Assembly (NCBI GenBank): GCA_019802505.1
Contig: JAFMOC010000083.1
Location: 2,771,501 to 2,835,500, forward strand
Source: Corydoras sp. C115
Lineage: Eukaryota; Chordata; Actinopteri; Siluriformes; Callichthyidae
Reading direction: 5' to 3'
Length of the DNA: 64,000 nt
The notes under the pieces were generated by a model. It was not told the origin of the DNA, searched no databases, and saw only the letters and a list, made by a program, of their open reading frames with translations. How positions within the stretch are numbered: the first letter of the stretch is position 1; each line of letters opens with the position of its first letter. Below, one piece after another: positions 12,923 to 25,541 of this stretch. Made by a program: the position numbers and the translations under genes.

Positions 12923-12926
<4 letters not shown>

Positions 12927-13849
12927 GTGTTTACGTGTGTTTGTCTTTTTCAGCACCTCTGGATAGAACTACAACAAAGGGTCTGCTGACACAAGAGAAT
13001 TTTTTCTCACAAGTCAAAGTAGAGCACAAGAAAAGAAAACGCAAATCTACATACCTAAGTCTTTCTTCTTTAGAGCAAACTTAAGTAACTATAATCACTA
13101 GGCGTATGTAGACATTTTGGCCCCAGGGAAGTGGATCTGAGTCAACAGAAGAACAAAAACAGGTCTTTCTTGGTTTTCCAGCAATTACTTATCACCAGCC
13201 CCCCACAACTAGAGCCCTGTTAGGAGTCAAGCAAACCAAACCACAGTTTTAAAAGCAATTTGATTAAGTAACAACTTTTTTATGAAAGAGCCTGAGTTGT
13301 ATGGAGCTAAAGGTTAACTTCACTTGTGCAGAATAATAAAAAATGATCTAAATAAAATTGACAATTTTAGTTTAATAACTTATTTTTAATCCAACACTTT
13401 CTACTGGTGGGTAATTGTGAAAATGCTGTTTTAATGTTGTAATGTGGATGGGTTTTTTAGCATTTGATGCTCATTTTGTTGTTAAAGTCTTGTGAAAGGC
13501 CTGTGATCTAACTCTAACAAACCAAACAGCACACTTAGCCAACGGGTACTGCGATTTGAGTAAGTGCTCTTTTGATAATACCATTAGTCTTTTTTCTTTC
13601 TGACTCCATCATGATGTTCATTTATGTTTCTGTCTCATCTTTTATTTCAATGAATTCACTCTGGTTAAACCTATACAACAGTGAGCAAATGTGCATTCAA
13701 TTATATCACAATAAATAGTGGGATATCCATTTTGACATAGTGTTTAGTATGCTTAAAAACATCTAGCTTGTTCGAATTTGAAGAAGTGTGTTTGTGAAAA
13801 ATTCACATTATCAGCAAGGTTTAGCTTGTGCACGCAATCATATTTTACA

Positions 13850-14178
13850 TAGTGGCTAAGTGGTTAGAATCCCACTGAGCCACTATGGGTGGTCTCATGG
13901 GTTCGAATCCCAATCTAGGTTTTCACCGGGTTATCCGGTTTCCTCTCATAATCCAAAAACATAAAAGAGAATTCTAAATTGCATCTATATAATGTGTGGC
14001 TGAGTGTGTGCCCAGCAATAGATTGGTGCCCTGTCCTAGATGTATCTGCCCAGTGCCTGAAACCCCTGGATGGGGACAAGCATTGGGAAACCCAACCCCC
14101 CCCCTCCCCCTTCTCCATTCCCCCTAAAACCCTAGTCTTCAGTATAGGATTAAACAGGAGGTTAATTAGATGACATGA
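13850..14178 (+). mobile_element. DANA/mermaid-like SINE, near full length
   Basis: Begins CATAGTGGCTAAGTGGTTAGAATC. The B-box GGTTCGAATCCC is intact at about 13900-13911, followed by 'CAATCTAGG'. Body: 'CCGGTTTCCTCTCATAATCCAAAAACAT', 'GTGCCCAGCAATAGATTGGTGCCCTG', 'GTATCTGCCCAGTGCCTGAAAC'. The 3' tail ends AGATGACATGAG. A C-rich expansion lies at 14092-14112. Confidence 0.9.
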
Positions 14179-15059
14179 GATTTTATAAAGTACCACGAAA
14201 TTCTGCTTATTGTGACTTAATCAATTTTATTTATTCTTTAAGTTAGATATATTTGGTAGAATGTACTCAGCTATTCTGATTTTGCTCAACATGCCTATTT
14301 CCTTGACTTTAATAAACATTGCAGAAAAAAAAAAATTGGTATGAAAACCGCTTCAAATATAGCTTTAAATAAATGTGAGATGAGCACTTATATGAATATG
14401 AAGTCAAAAATCGATTTCAGATATAAAGAGATGTTGAATGTAGCGGGGGGTATTGGGAAAACCTGGCTCGAAAAGACTTAAACTATATAAGACTAAGTAT
14501 GTTTTGATCAATACAAGTATGTATTACTGCAGCTAATGCTTCAAAGTAGGGCAGATGCTAAGACTATTTGTGATCATGCACCAGTCTGAAATCTAGTCAA
14601 CACACAGAGTGCCCAGGATTAGCATTAAGACACCATTACCCCCGCCATATCTGTTTAATCTACTTTCAGGGTATTTTTATTACGCACCACATATGTTTTA
14701 GATTCCGTAAATCTCACTACTTCTGGCAGATTCATTGCTGCTTTGGTAGAGTGGACGCTTCATACAGAATGTTATTTAATACAGGAGGTAAAGTCTTGTA
14801 GCTACACGGAATAAAAAGCATGAGTGCATGGCTGAGTGTAAGTCAGTGAACTGGAGTAGAGGAATGCTCGAATTTGAGATACAGTCTTAATCAATGCTAA
14901 AGAAATGAGCTGCATCTCACTGTCAAATATAAACTTATCATCAGAGAATATACCTGTAGTTTACAAAACAAGCTGCTTTATTGCTGGTTCAACCTTATTT
15001 TAATTTTATTGCTGGTTTAATAGTACTGCTCATTGTTCTCCATTTATCATATTCATTAA

Positions 15060-15445
15060 ATTTGTTTTTAATGATCAGGACCCTGATCAGGATCAGAGCA
15101 GGTATTATTAGGTTGATGGATAATGGTACAAGTGGTTCTGATCGGTGTAGTGTTTCCTGTTCAGCAGCACTGCTGTGTCTGATCCACTCTTACCAGCACA
15201 ACACACACTACCATACCACCACCTTGCCAGTATCACTGCAGTACTGAGAGTCATCCACCACCCTAATACCTCCTCTGTGGGGTCCTGATCATCAGAGAAC
15301 ATACTACAGTGGACTAACAAAGTATATGGAGAAACAGATGACCTACAGTCTGTAATTGTAGAACTATATCTATATATAGAAGTATATCTATATGATCAGT
15401 GTAGAATGAAATATGTTTACCTAAATAATTGGCCAGTGAGTGTAT
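15060..15445 (+). mobile_element. Palindromic MITE, copy B1
   Basis: It contains 'GATCAGGACCCTGATCAGGATCAGAGCAGG', 'CAGCAGCACTGCTGTG', 'CCTCTGTGGGGTCCTGATCATCAGAGAACATACTACAGTGGACTAACAAAGTATATGGAGAAACAGATG' and 'ACAGTCTGTAATTGTAGAACTATAT' in order, and ends 'TACCTAAATAATTGGCCAGTGAGTGTA'. The central parts are imperfect inverted repeats. It is non-coding and moved, if at all, by another element's transposase. Confidence 0.7.
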
Positions 15446-15724
15446 GTATGTATGTGTTTAGACTCAAACATCTACACAGTATTTAATTTTTACTGCATTA
15501 AGGATTTAAAATGGAATACCAAAAATTCCATACCAAAATATTGGTGCTTGGTGCTTTTATCTCTTTGAGGTCTGTTGCTAGGCATTCTTCTCTCTCATTC
15601 AAAATCACATAGAACATAGTTATTTTTTCAAAAATTCTAGACATAATTTAAAACTGATCAAAATGTTCTGGCTATTATGCTTTTGATTGTGTTGTGCTCT
15701 CAAAATGTCTTTTTCTCCCTCCTT

Positions 15725-16330
15725 CCCCTTTCTACTGTGGCAACCTCTAATGTGAAAAGCGGAGAAAGAGGAAGACGAAAAAAAAAAAAGCTTTTTGCTG
15801 GCCCAACATCTTTTTCTTTAATTGGGGCTGTCTTGAGAATCCTCCTCAGTCAACCCAACCACCTGCATGTCCTCCTTCACCACATCCATTCACCTTCTCT
15901 TTGGCCTCCATCTCCCTCTCCTGTCTGGTGATTTTATACTCAGCATCTTTTTGCCATTGGAAAATATTTGTCGTCCATCTAAAAATCCTAATTTGAAACA
16001 TTCATAATCTTGTCCATTGTCATCACGTATATTGATAATGACAGCATCTTCATGTGATCAGTTGCGCTTCCGCTACTGCCTGGTCAGTGCCACCATCTCC
16101 AAACCACACAATACTGCAGGTTAGACTACGCACCTTTAAACCTTAAACTTCAACCCCTTGTAATTATATTCCCATCATTTCTCCAATCTCTTCCCACTGC
16201 ATGCATTGCCACTGCATATAAAGGTTGCACAATGTTAATTAGCAGAACTTCCGACAGGTGAATTAATTACCATATATCACTGTGGGCTCCACCTTTCCTT
16301 CCTGGTGTCACCACGCACTGCACAAAATTG
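15725..16330 (-). mobile_element. RTE-type LINE, 3' end
   Basis: On the minus strand the element ends at 'TACTGTGGCAACCTCTAATGTGAAAAGCGGAGAAAGAGG' (15734-15772, plus-strand reading), the typical fish RTE terminus with an A-rich run behind it. Further in are 'TTCACCTTCTCTTTGGCCTCCATCT' and 'CATCTCCAAACCACACAATACTGCAGGTTAGACTACGC'. The last block overlaps the start of the LINE piece at 40939, so both derive from the same family. No frame is open. Confidence 0.75.
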
Positions 16331-16636
16331 TTGTCCATTCGTTGTCTAGGTTCCCCTCATCCTTCTTGTTCCCTCAGTATCCAAATTTTCACCAGCACAT
16401 GTCAACCAATGTTCAATGCAGTATAAAATATTATTTTTGTACCCACATATTTAATTTGACACAGTTTTAACACTAAATGCCCCTCCCACAATGTGTGGCT
16501 TTTAGAGAACCACTTTTTTTTGTGAGACGAATTTCCGTTTCCCATCAAATGGTGTAGCAATATCATTTATGTACATTTATTCTGCTAAAATGTATCTGCT
16601 GCATTATATATAATCAAAAGGCTTTTCTTGAACCTG

Positions 16637-17303
16637 TGTCATGCCAGGGGGTGACAGACATGGGCGGCTTGCTTGGGTGCATTGGAGTCAGACAGGCAGC
16701 CGGCACTGGCCTAGAGAGACCTGCCAGGAGAAATGGGGACACTCTCTGGTGTTGGCAAGTGCATTAATGTTCTTTGGGGTTCTGGCAGGTGCAGCAACAT
16801 CCTCCCGGAATGCCTGCTAGGGCAAAACACCCCTGTGGTACCAGTGGGTATGAGAACGCCCACTGGTGTGCCAGTAGCATCAGGAATGCCCTTTGGGGTG
16901 AAAACAGAAATGCCCTGTGGTGCAGTCAGACCAAGAGGCTCCTCAGGATGGGCAGGTTCAGACAAGTAGGCTGGTTCGGGACCTCAGACTAGCCCCAAAG
17001 TCAGAGTCAGGTAAGAAATCCCAGACAGAAATTCCACTGGTCAAAGGACAATGGCATTACTAGGTAACACAAATAGGCATGGCTCTGCAACACTAGTAAA
17101 CACAATTAAAATTAGAAAGGTAAAATATTCATGTTGCCGTAATGGTGTGGGATGGAAGTAAATGACATGAACCAGACAACGATTTGGAAGGTATTTGTGA
17201 CCTCCTGGCCGAACACTGACACGGATTTGCCAGCCGGTGCAACCGAATAATTGAATTTTCCTGGCAGGCTCTAGTTAGAGGTCCATTGATGTCATGCCAG
17301 GGG
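16637..17303. repeat. GC-rich unit bounded by 14-bp direct repeats, unknown family
   Basis: TGTCATGCCAGGGG occurs at 16637-16650 and again at 17290-17303. The first part of the interior (16640-17000) is GC-rich, with degenerate internal periodicity (GGTG/GCCA-rich phrases such as 'CTCTGGTGTTGGCA', 'CTGGCAGGTGCAGCA', 'CCACTGGTGTGCCAGTAGCA'), and is open in three frames. It could be a remnant of an LTR element whose LTRs start TGTCATG, or a decayed minisatellite-like repeat. I do not recognise the family. Confidence 0.4.
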
Positions 17304-18843
17304 CATGCAAGTGTGTATCACAAAACGAGGCCTAAAATAGCTTAAAACAGAAATGAAAACTGAGGCACAGAGGACTAATAATCCAATCACAGAACATAAT
17401 TTAAGTCTGCAGCATGAGCATTGGCACGCTTCTGTTTAACATCACAATCATGTGTTTTTTTTTTTTTGTTCAATTTTTAACATCTGCCAACAGAACTCAG
17501 ACACTACCAGTTGATACTTAAAGTCTAACTTTTGATATACTTGAACTAATTTAAACCTTAATCAGGAAACAAAGAATCTGTCAATTCCAACCTGCAGACT
17601 AAACCTGACTCGACTAAAAATGGGACTAAAATCAAACTTGTGTAACCAAGGCTTAAGCTGTATGTGCAGTTGTAATCATCTTTCCACTGAACAGCTTCAC
17701 TGCTGATACAACATGCTGTTTCAGTTAAACAGCCAGCAACAGAGTCCAACTAGTGCCAACAGGACACATTGCAAAATCTAGGGCCACAGAGTATTGATAA
17801 CCCAGAGTTTGGATGATGATCATTCATTGGCTTGGCTTGTCACAGCTGTAAGTCATGTCTGAAAAATATAAATTTTTAATTTAACAAAGACAAAATGAAA
17901 ATACATGAATACTGAATAGTTTACCAAATACCCATATTTGAAAATAAATGAAGGATTCTTTAAAGATTTTCCGTCCATTAAAATCATTTCATGCAAAGGC
18001 TTTGCATTTTGTCAAATCCACCAGATGTCATACTGATGCAAATGTATATTATTCATAACTCGAAACATTTAAAGTATTTAGGACCTGTGTACAGTACATT
18101 ATGTCTCAAAAGTGTGCAGCAGTACAGGAGGTTTAGCATAGATAAATAGTATATAGGTATCAGGGGACAAGAGATGCCTTCCTTAGGTTGGCCTGATCTG
18201 TAATTCTTGCCTGGGGATTCAGCCTAAGTCTGTGTGAGCAAGAAGCACAGAGGGAATGGAGAAGAGCATCTGGTCTCTCAGCTTAAGGTTTTTTTTCCTC
18301 CACACACACTTTCTTATTCTCTCTCTCCATTCCGTTTTCCCTCACTACCCTCCTTGACTCCTCCTCTTACTCTCTTTGATCCTCTCTGCTCCTGACTGTG
18401 TGTATGATGCACCCTGTCACAGACAGGTAACATGAAAAGAGACATGGGGGCATAGCAGCATATGGAGATGGTGAATCTACACATATTACATCTATTAACA
18501 GGCTGCTGGTCATGTCGTCAAACAAGCAGTTCCTTTTGTAACAATAAAAGGAACAGTTTCATTTGGAAATGACACAATTATATTCAAAGTTCTGGACCTT
18601 GTGCATCCTTTTAATACAGCAATTCTCAACTGGTGGGTCTCTTATCATATATCCTGAAAAAAAAGGACAGAGAGAGGCATGCATCAGATGCGCACAGCAT
18701 TCTGGTTGCCATGGTAACCATCATTTTTTTGCCAGTTACCTTTTAATTTTGTGATGATGTTCGGAGGAAAGCTGGCAAAACGCATCACAATGCAAACGCG
18801 AGAATTTTAATTGGGGATTTTCTTTCATTGAGGACAAGTTTTG

Positions 18844-18848
<5 letters not shown>

Positions 18849-18928
<80 letters not shown>

Positions 18929-18930
18929 TA
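18849..18930. repeat. (TA)36 microsatellite with CA tail
   Basis: 72 bp of perfect TA repeat (18849-18920) followed by CACACACATA. It is self-complementary over its whole length. Confidence 0.97.
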
Positions 18931-19514
18931 TGGTTTGTATTCTATAAAAGTGGGTCACGACTTAATGACAATAAGAAAATATGGGTCCTAGTATGAGTTA
19001 AGAACACCTGTTCACACAGGACTCATAAAAACAGCTTCATTACAAAGCTTTCTCCTAAAACATTGTAATATACTTTTCCTTTCACATTAAGATGAGACAC
19101 ATTCGCAGTCATAGTGTCATACTCATTACAAAAAGACCTCATTTTCAGTTTATCACCACACACATTTTCAGCATTTTAATCCAAGAGCCATGTTTTCATG
19201 ATACGTTTTACCTCAAACACATTATTTAATTAGACAACCAAGGAGAAAGCTGCTGTAGCACCGCGCTGGTATAAAATATCACTGGGTGGTCGGAAACCTC
19301 GGTCATGATTTGACATCAAAGAAAGTAGGTGCTCTGCGAGCTCCATTTTTTGAAGGGATTTAACAAGATTTACTACAATAAAACAGTGCATGCATTAAGA
19401 AATACATGCAGAAATTTCTGCTGTAGAACTTTAGCTTACTGTGAGCACACACTGGGTAATTCTAAAGTGAATAGGGACAGAATATGCCTTTAAAAAAATA
19501 AATGAAGAATTTAC

Positions 19515-19858
19515 ATGTGCATGGTGGTTTAGTGGTTAAAATGTCCACTTCTCACTGCTGAGAATCAGGGTTCAAATCCCGATCTGGGTGGAGTTTCCAC
19601 ATTCTCCCTGTGTCCACGTGGGTTTCTCCGGGTTTTCTGGTTTACTCCCACAGTCCAAAAACATGGATTCAAGTAGAATTGGCTGTTCCAAATTGCCCCT
19701 TTATAGTGTGTGTCTGTATTAGTGAGTGTGCGCAACTATAGATTGGCACCCTGCCCTGGGTGTATCTGCCCAGCACCCGAAACGTTCTCCCCTGGTTGTC
19801 AAAGGATCGCGATCCTAGTAGAGGATCAAGCAGAGGATAATGAGAATAGATTAGATGA
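19515..19858 (+). mobile_element. DANA/mermaid-like SINE, full length
   Basis: Head 'GCATGGTGGTTTAGTGGTTAAAATG', B-box 'GGTTCAAATCCC' (about 19569-19580), 'GATCTGGGTGGAGTTTCCAC', 'CTCCCACAGTCCAAAAACATGGATTCAAG', 'CTGCCCTGGGTGTATCTGCCCAGCACCCGAAACGTTCTCCCCTGG' in segments, and tail 'AGTAGAGGATCAAGCAGAGGATAATGAG'. Confidence 0.92.
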
Positions 19859-20342
19859 ATTATAATTATTTTATATATTAAATATAAAATAAAGAAATAA
19901 GATTCTTTACATAGTTGAGTTCTTGTTTTTTTCTGGAATTACCTCTTGCTGCTGTGAGTACACGTGCATGCATTTAATTATTTTTAAATTGTTTTATTAT
20001 TTCCTGTTTTTCTTGTATTCTTATGTAATTGTTCCCTTTGTTTCATACACTCCCTAAGTTTTTATAAGCTACAGAACAAATTAGAGTTAATTACCGCAAT
20101 TTCCTCTTATTTCTTTACCACAATACACCTAGATGGGCAAGTGCAATACAAGTAAATAGGCACACAACATAGACAAACAAATATATACTGCACAGATACA
20201 CACATGCACACATACAGTGTACTTGAAAGAATGTTCTATAGTTCTGCAAAAATTTGATCTAAAGCTTAATTAGATTTTTAAACAGGTCCTAAAAGCAAAT
20301 AAAGAACCCAAAGTTAAAACAAACAGGAAAATATTCAACCTG

Positions 20343-20445
20343 AGGGTGTGAAAGCTCAGTGGTTATAGTGTTAGGGCTAATAATCTGAAGGTTGTGGGTT
20401 GAAATCCCAGGTCCACCTTCTTGCACATTGACTTTAATCAAGGTA
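20343..20445 (+). mobile_element. HAmo-like tRNA-derived SINE, 5' part
   Basis: 'GAAAGCTCAGTGGTTATAGTGTTAGGGCTAATAATCTGAAGGTTGTGGGTTGAAATCCCAGG' in pieces has a tRNA A-box and a B-box (GGTTGAAATCCC at about 20397-20408). The 3' half is missing. Confidence 0.65.
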
Positions 20446-21291
20446 GGTTTTTATGTCCTTGACTTCTTTACAAATGATACATTGGGTTCTGCGGTTGCAA
20501 CCACATAGTAACTTACATGTCTTTTTCTGTGTAAACTTTGTTGGTTGATCAATATTGAGGAAGATAATAATACAATTGTCTTGAATAGCTTCCATTTGTA
20601 CAAAATCTGACTGTGGATTAGTGGAGTGAAATCTATTCAAAAATAGTTCTATAATCTCTACTAGTCTGACACCTCAGAATCAGAACTTTTAACTCAGACT
20701 TTCATACATCATTGTTTTAAATAAAACAAGAGACCGCCCTCACATCTGATTGTCATCCTACTGATTAATAACGCCTGATTAATTTCACCTCAAATTATGT
20801 GCCATTCATAAAACTTCATGCCATTGTTACTCAAAGATATATTAAATTAGAACTTTTTCCTCAATAAATAAATGACAGAATGTAATATTTTTGTCTGGGT
20901 TGTTTAATTTTAAACCTGCTTTAAATATTAAGTCCTTTTATTCATATGTCATCTCATATACCCCGAGTTAACTGAAGCACCGACATAGGGAATTTCATCA
21001 TTGTTTCACTTTTTGTTCTCCCAAATTTACTTTTCCTCCCATTGAACAAATGCCAAGAGAAATGAGATGGCTAATACACTGGCTAATGAAAAAATAAAAA
21101 ATAAAAATGACACATAAACCTATACACTTACAAACATACAATGTCTCTGTACCGGAAAGCTAGTATTTTGACAATTTATTAGACATTTAGACAAGGCACT
21201 GTTAATAATCACAGAAGTGATAGACTTATGGTGTGGAACACCTTGAGTTTACTAATTTTGACATGCAGACTTACATATAAATTTGGCAGAA

Positions 21292-21515
21292 TGTAATGTA
21301 ATTCATTTAGCAGAAGCTTTTATTTAAAGTGACTTAGTAATTAACTCAGCTTGGTTTGGGTCAGAACACAGGGTTGGTACAGCATCCCTGAAGCAATAAG
21401 GGTTAAGGGTCTTGTTCAAGGATCCACATTGGTAACTTTAGTGGACCTGGGATATAAACCCACAACCTTTAGATTGATAGGCCAACACCCTAACGATTGA
21501 CCTACCACACCTTAC
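21292..21515 (-). mobile_element. HAmo-like SINE, near full length
   Basis: Minus strand. Its 3' end, 'TTCATTTAGCAGAAGCTTTTATTTAAAGTGACTTA', is at the left. The middle 'AAGGGTTAAGGGTCTTGTTCAAGG'-type block is at about 21398-21422. The tRNA-like head, reverse 'CCAACACCCTAACGATTGACCTACCAC', is at the right. Confidence 0.75.
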
Positions 21516-21617
21516 ACAACTTCACACAAGGACCTATGTTCACCCCATCTGGAAATCAAACCCAGAATATTCTTGCTCTTAGGTTAAAGTGCAAACTGCT
21601 GCGCCACCATGCTGCAA
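21516..21617 (-). mobile_element. tRNA-SINE head fragment adjoining the HAmo-like copy
   Basis: 'CATCTGGAAATCAAACCCAGAATATTCTTGCTCTTAGGTTAAAGTGCAAACTGCTGCGCCACCATGC' in pieces reads on the minus strand as a tRNA-derived SINE head of the DANA group. Confidence 0.5.
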
Positions 21618-22680
21618 ATAAATAAACAATGGATAACTGGAGGAAAATGAAATTAAGGACTTGGACACGTGATCAAATGATTAACTGAGGATCAAACAAG
21701 AGGACGTAGTTAGAAAAACAGTTTGACATAACACACTGCAATATTCTATATGATGTGTTAATTCTTTAGGTGAATCTTCGGCAGCAGACTTGCTTTTTAA
21801 CAAGTTGTAAAATTCATAGCAGATCGAGTAAAATGGTTTTAGTGTATGGTATTCTATGTGTTTATAATATAAAATGGTTGAAGTAAAACACATTTTAGTG
21901 GGATTACAGGAGAAACCCTTAATTCAGTTGACACCTGTTTAATGTACATACTAATGAATAATAAGCATTACATGTTCAGCCTGGAATGCTTTTGTTTGAT
22001 GGAGTTTTTAAAGATTTTGGAAATATATGTGAGTAATAGGACGATGGCTGCCAAAGATACACATTCCAAGCTATATATCAACATCCTGACAGTAGTATGT
22101 GTTTGGTTTACTGATAATTCTGTTAGAAGTTCTCCACTTCGGAGTAGTACTTGAGTCCACATATAGGTGTTGTAACAAAGACTATAAACAGTACTTTGGC
22201 AATAGACTGTTATTACCTTGGCAATGTTAGTAACTGTCATGAATAGTTTATAACAAAGGTTAGTCTGAAAATTAGAAATGGGTTTTTCACTTGTCCATAT
22301 TAGGTAAAAAGTGAACAAAGCCAGAAACTTCAAACACAAAACAGTGTACTACGGCTAAGGAGGCAAAACTAAAACATGGAACCTTCAACATTGTTTAAGA
22401 GAGGAATGCTCATCTAATAACACTCCCTGCCTCAGGAAATCAAATACAGAGTTGGGTTGGGGGGCTAATAGTCCAAGTAGTTAAGTCAAAGCTCAGCAAC
22501 GATACATTATGAATATAAAACTAAAGTTTAAGTATTTATAAAGTATTTCAATGTATTAGTAAAACAGGATGACCCATTAATTCATTTTTGGTTTTCTGAA
22601 AGCAAATCCATATTCCAGTGTTCCAAGGTTAAAGATAAGATAATGAAAAAATAGCCAACACAAAATAAAGTATTATGTTA

Positions 22681-22775
22681 TTGATGGGGATCCAGGTTTA
22701 AATTCCAATCTGGGTGCAGTTTCTATGTTCTCCCTGTGTCCACGTGGGTTGTATCTGCCTAGTAGAGGATCAAGA
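22681..22775 (+). mobile_element. DANA/mermaid-like SINE with internal deletion
   Basis: 'GGGGATCCAGGTTTAAATTCCAATCTGGGTGCAGTTTCTATGTTCTCCCTGTGTCCACGTGGGTT' is followed directly by the 3' phrases 'GTATCTGCCTAGTAGAGGATCAAG', so most of the body is gone. Confidence 0.8.
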
Positions 22776-23554
22776 TTAATTCAAATTTTCCATTGTTAGT
22801 AAAAGATCTCATCTAAAAATAAATGTGACAAAACTATGAAGTAACAAGAAATGACCTGCAATTCAGATGAGTGTCCAACAATGGGAATTCCAATCAAACT
22901 GCATGTTTGATCAAATAAATCTTGAAAAACAACAATCATTAAAACAATTAGATAACCCATTTGCAAATACTGTATATAATAGTAGTTAGAATGTATTTTT
23001 CATTTGAGCTTTCTTGCCATTATTTTTCTTTTCTCGTAGCTACACCCCTAGCATTTCTGTTGGGTTAATCAAGATCCCTCCATCCATACTGATGTGTGCT
23101 GCCACTTTGATCTAGGGACTTGGCCTCAGCTTTGATCCATTTCACCTGGTCTTAAATTACACTCTCTAAGACTTCAGCCACCTCAGCATGAGAGATATTT
23201 CAAAACCAGGACATATACTGAAATTGAGCATGCATGCTGCTTAGATCTGAACATGTTGGTAGTAGGAGCTGTATTACAAAGCTCAAGTGCTTTGAATTGT
23301 TCAAGAACTAAATAATCTGCAGATAGCTGAAGTGTTAAAATTACATTTGTTCTAGTTTTAATCCAGATTTTGGTCTAAACTATCCTTAGATTGTCGTATC
23401 AGAACAAAATATAACAGAGTATTTACAGAAAGAATAGTAGGTGATGAACAGCACATAATGAATTACACAGTGTCATTAATTATTAAACAGATCCTGAGCC
23501 ACAACACAGAAGCAGGGTGTAAAAAATTAAATATACCGTTTCAGCTACGGTAGA

Positions 23555-23800
23555 AATAATGAGAGTAAGTAGCAGCCATGTGCTGCTAATCAAATGACCT
23601 TGATTAATTAATCATCCACAAGTGTGACCAATCCGTTGAAAGCAGAGGTACTGGTAGTTTGCCTACAACATCCAGGTGTGTGTTAACATAATACTTAAAA
23701 TAAATACAATCTACAAACAGTAATCTTAAAAAGGCATTCGTAAATGTTCATCTGCAAAGCTTTATAAGGCTATTTTCAAACTATTTAGTGGGACACAGTA
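23555..23800 (+). mobile_element. Tc1-like transposon left-end fragment
   Basis: 'TGCTGCTAATCAAATGACCTTGATTAATTAATCATCCACAAGTGTGACCAATC' matches the leader at 12490. It then runs through 'TTGCCTACAACATCCAGGTGTGTGTTAACATAATAC' into a decayed transposase start ('GCTTTATAAGGCTATTTTCAAAC', the GYKAISK-type region). Confidence 0.65.
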
Positions 23801-23879
23801 GAGACTTAAAACAAAATAAACCAGACACAGACACATGCTTCTTCACATATTTGGCCGGCTTGTAGAACCAGAAACACAT

Positions 23880-24051
23880 TCTCATCTCATCACTATATAT
23901 GGGCAATGTAGAGCATCTAATTCACCTTGAATCCATGTTATTGGGCTATGGAAGGAAACCACTTAGACACAGAGAGAACATGGAGGATCCACCCAGATGG
24001 TGATTCCAGCCTGTATCTCCAGCGCAACACAATGCCACCGTGCCACGACAC
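23880..24051 (-). mobile_element. DANA/mermaid-like SINE, 5' part
   Basis: Minus strand: head 'TGCCACCGTGCCACG' at the right end (about 24031-24047). 'GATTCCAGCCTGTATCTCCAGC', 'ACACAGAGAGAACATGGAGG' and 'TTCACCTTGAATCCATGTTATTGGGCTATGG' in pieces. Its 3' half is missing. Confidence 0.8.
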
Positions 24052-24599
24052 TAACAAAGTAAAATCTATGAGGGTAAAACAGAACTAAGAAAATGCCAAA
24101 GCATACAAATGATCAAAAATGAACAATAACAAATAAAAAATCGTAATCGAAATCGTAAATCGAAAATGAAAACAGATGTCAAAAAAAAAGTTCAGATGAG
24201 GGAGAGGCGATTGGATGTGTGCCAGTACAGTGTACTTTTTTTTTAATGTTTTAACAAGCAATTTATTTTTATTTTTACATTTTTAAAAGTTTTTAATAAG
24301 CTCGGTAAATGTATCTCTGATTAGTAAAGTATTGCTGAACTCATAACTCTCAATCCTAATTTTTGTATTCATGTAGTTTAAGAGGCATATAGTTTACCTC
24401 TTAAAATAAGAATTTATTAATTAGAATATTATCTATTATTACATTTTTGATCAGGGATAGCCAATAGACATGGGTGATGTGAAAAAATGTCATTAGCATT
24501 ACATTTTAACAATCTTTTATATCACAGATGTACCCAATTCTGATAATAAATAGTTAAATGGCTGAAAAAAAAATATTTCTGAGCATTTTTTTTTTGGTA

Positions 24600-24712
24600 A
24601 AATGGTGGCATAAAGGCACAGCGGGTAGCACTTCCACTTTATAACAAAAGCTCTATGGTTTAATCCATGATTGAGGGAAACAAAGATCCTTTTTGTGTGG
24701 AGTTCTACGACT
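24600..24712 (+). mobile_element. tRNA-derived SINE head, different subfamily
   Basis: 'GCACAGCGGGTAGCACTTCCACTTTATAACAAAAGCTCTATGGTTTAATCC' and 'CCTTTTTGTGTGGAGTTCT' in order resemble the first half of the classic DANA consensus rather than the local subfamily. Confidence 0.55.
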
Positions 24713-25494
24713 GTATTGCTAATAACTGTTTTTTGTCTGGAAATAGCTATTGATGCTGTCCAGATGTCAACCTATAAATAACCGAATATAATCATAATAT
24801 ATTTTTAGCAATATTAAATTAAATGACTGATTTTAATTCTTATAATTTTTAATTTTTATTTTAAATTTTATTTTAAATTTTTTATTAATTCTGGTAGGAC
24901 CATACATTTTTATATTGCATGTCCATGAATCTGTATTTAATCTAGGACCATGAAGCCCTGAAAAAAAATCTCACTGTTTTGTTAAAACATGGTCTTATTC
25001 GTTTTTTAGCATTTAAATGTGAAGTTAAATCAACTCCATTACCAAATTAAGTACAGTAGATCATATCATGTAAGTTAATATGTAATTTGCAAAGTAATGT
25101 ACAGTTTTATGCAACCTTGTTTAATTGACCTACAGTGAAGAAAGTCTATCTTACTATATGAAGAAAGTGCTTCTTACTTTAGTAGTTATGATTCTTAGAC
25201 CATGTTTAAAGGAGGGACAGGGGGACGGCAGGGACAATCCAGAACCTACAGATTTCAAGTTGAATACACTAACCACATTTACCCTACACTAAGCACATAA
25301 TGAATTATTAGTTATCATCATATTTCTTATCATTTTCAGCTTTTTTTGTACCAGCTTTTCCACTGTGTCAAGTTTTAGAGACTCTCTGTTTGCTTTAGTG
25401 CAAATTCATGGGTCAAATAGTACAATGACGCTTATTGTTATGCTTGCTGGATTTTGTTTTTATCTCTGTAAAGAAATACACACCCACCCAGCCC

Positions 25495-25541
25495 CCACAC
25501 ACAAACACACAGACACACACACACAGACACACAGACACACA

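Noticed and set aside
16711..16992. Three overlapping open frames in a GC-rich stretch
   Set aside because: Open in several frames on both strands because of composition and degenerate repetition; no domain recognised. Kept as a repeat-like unit, not a gene.
21968..22339. 123-codon open frame on the minus strand
   Set aside because: AT-rich, hydrophobic low-information product, no recognisable domain, no splice sites or promoter context; expected by chance in 64 kb of AT-rich DNA.
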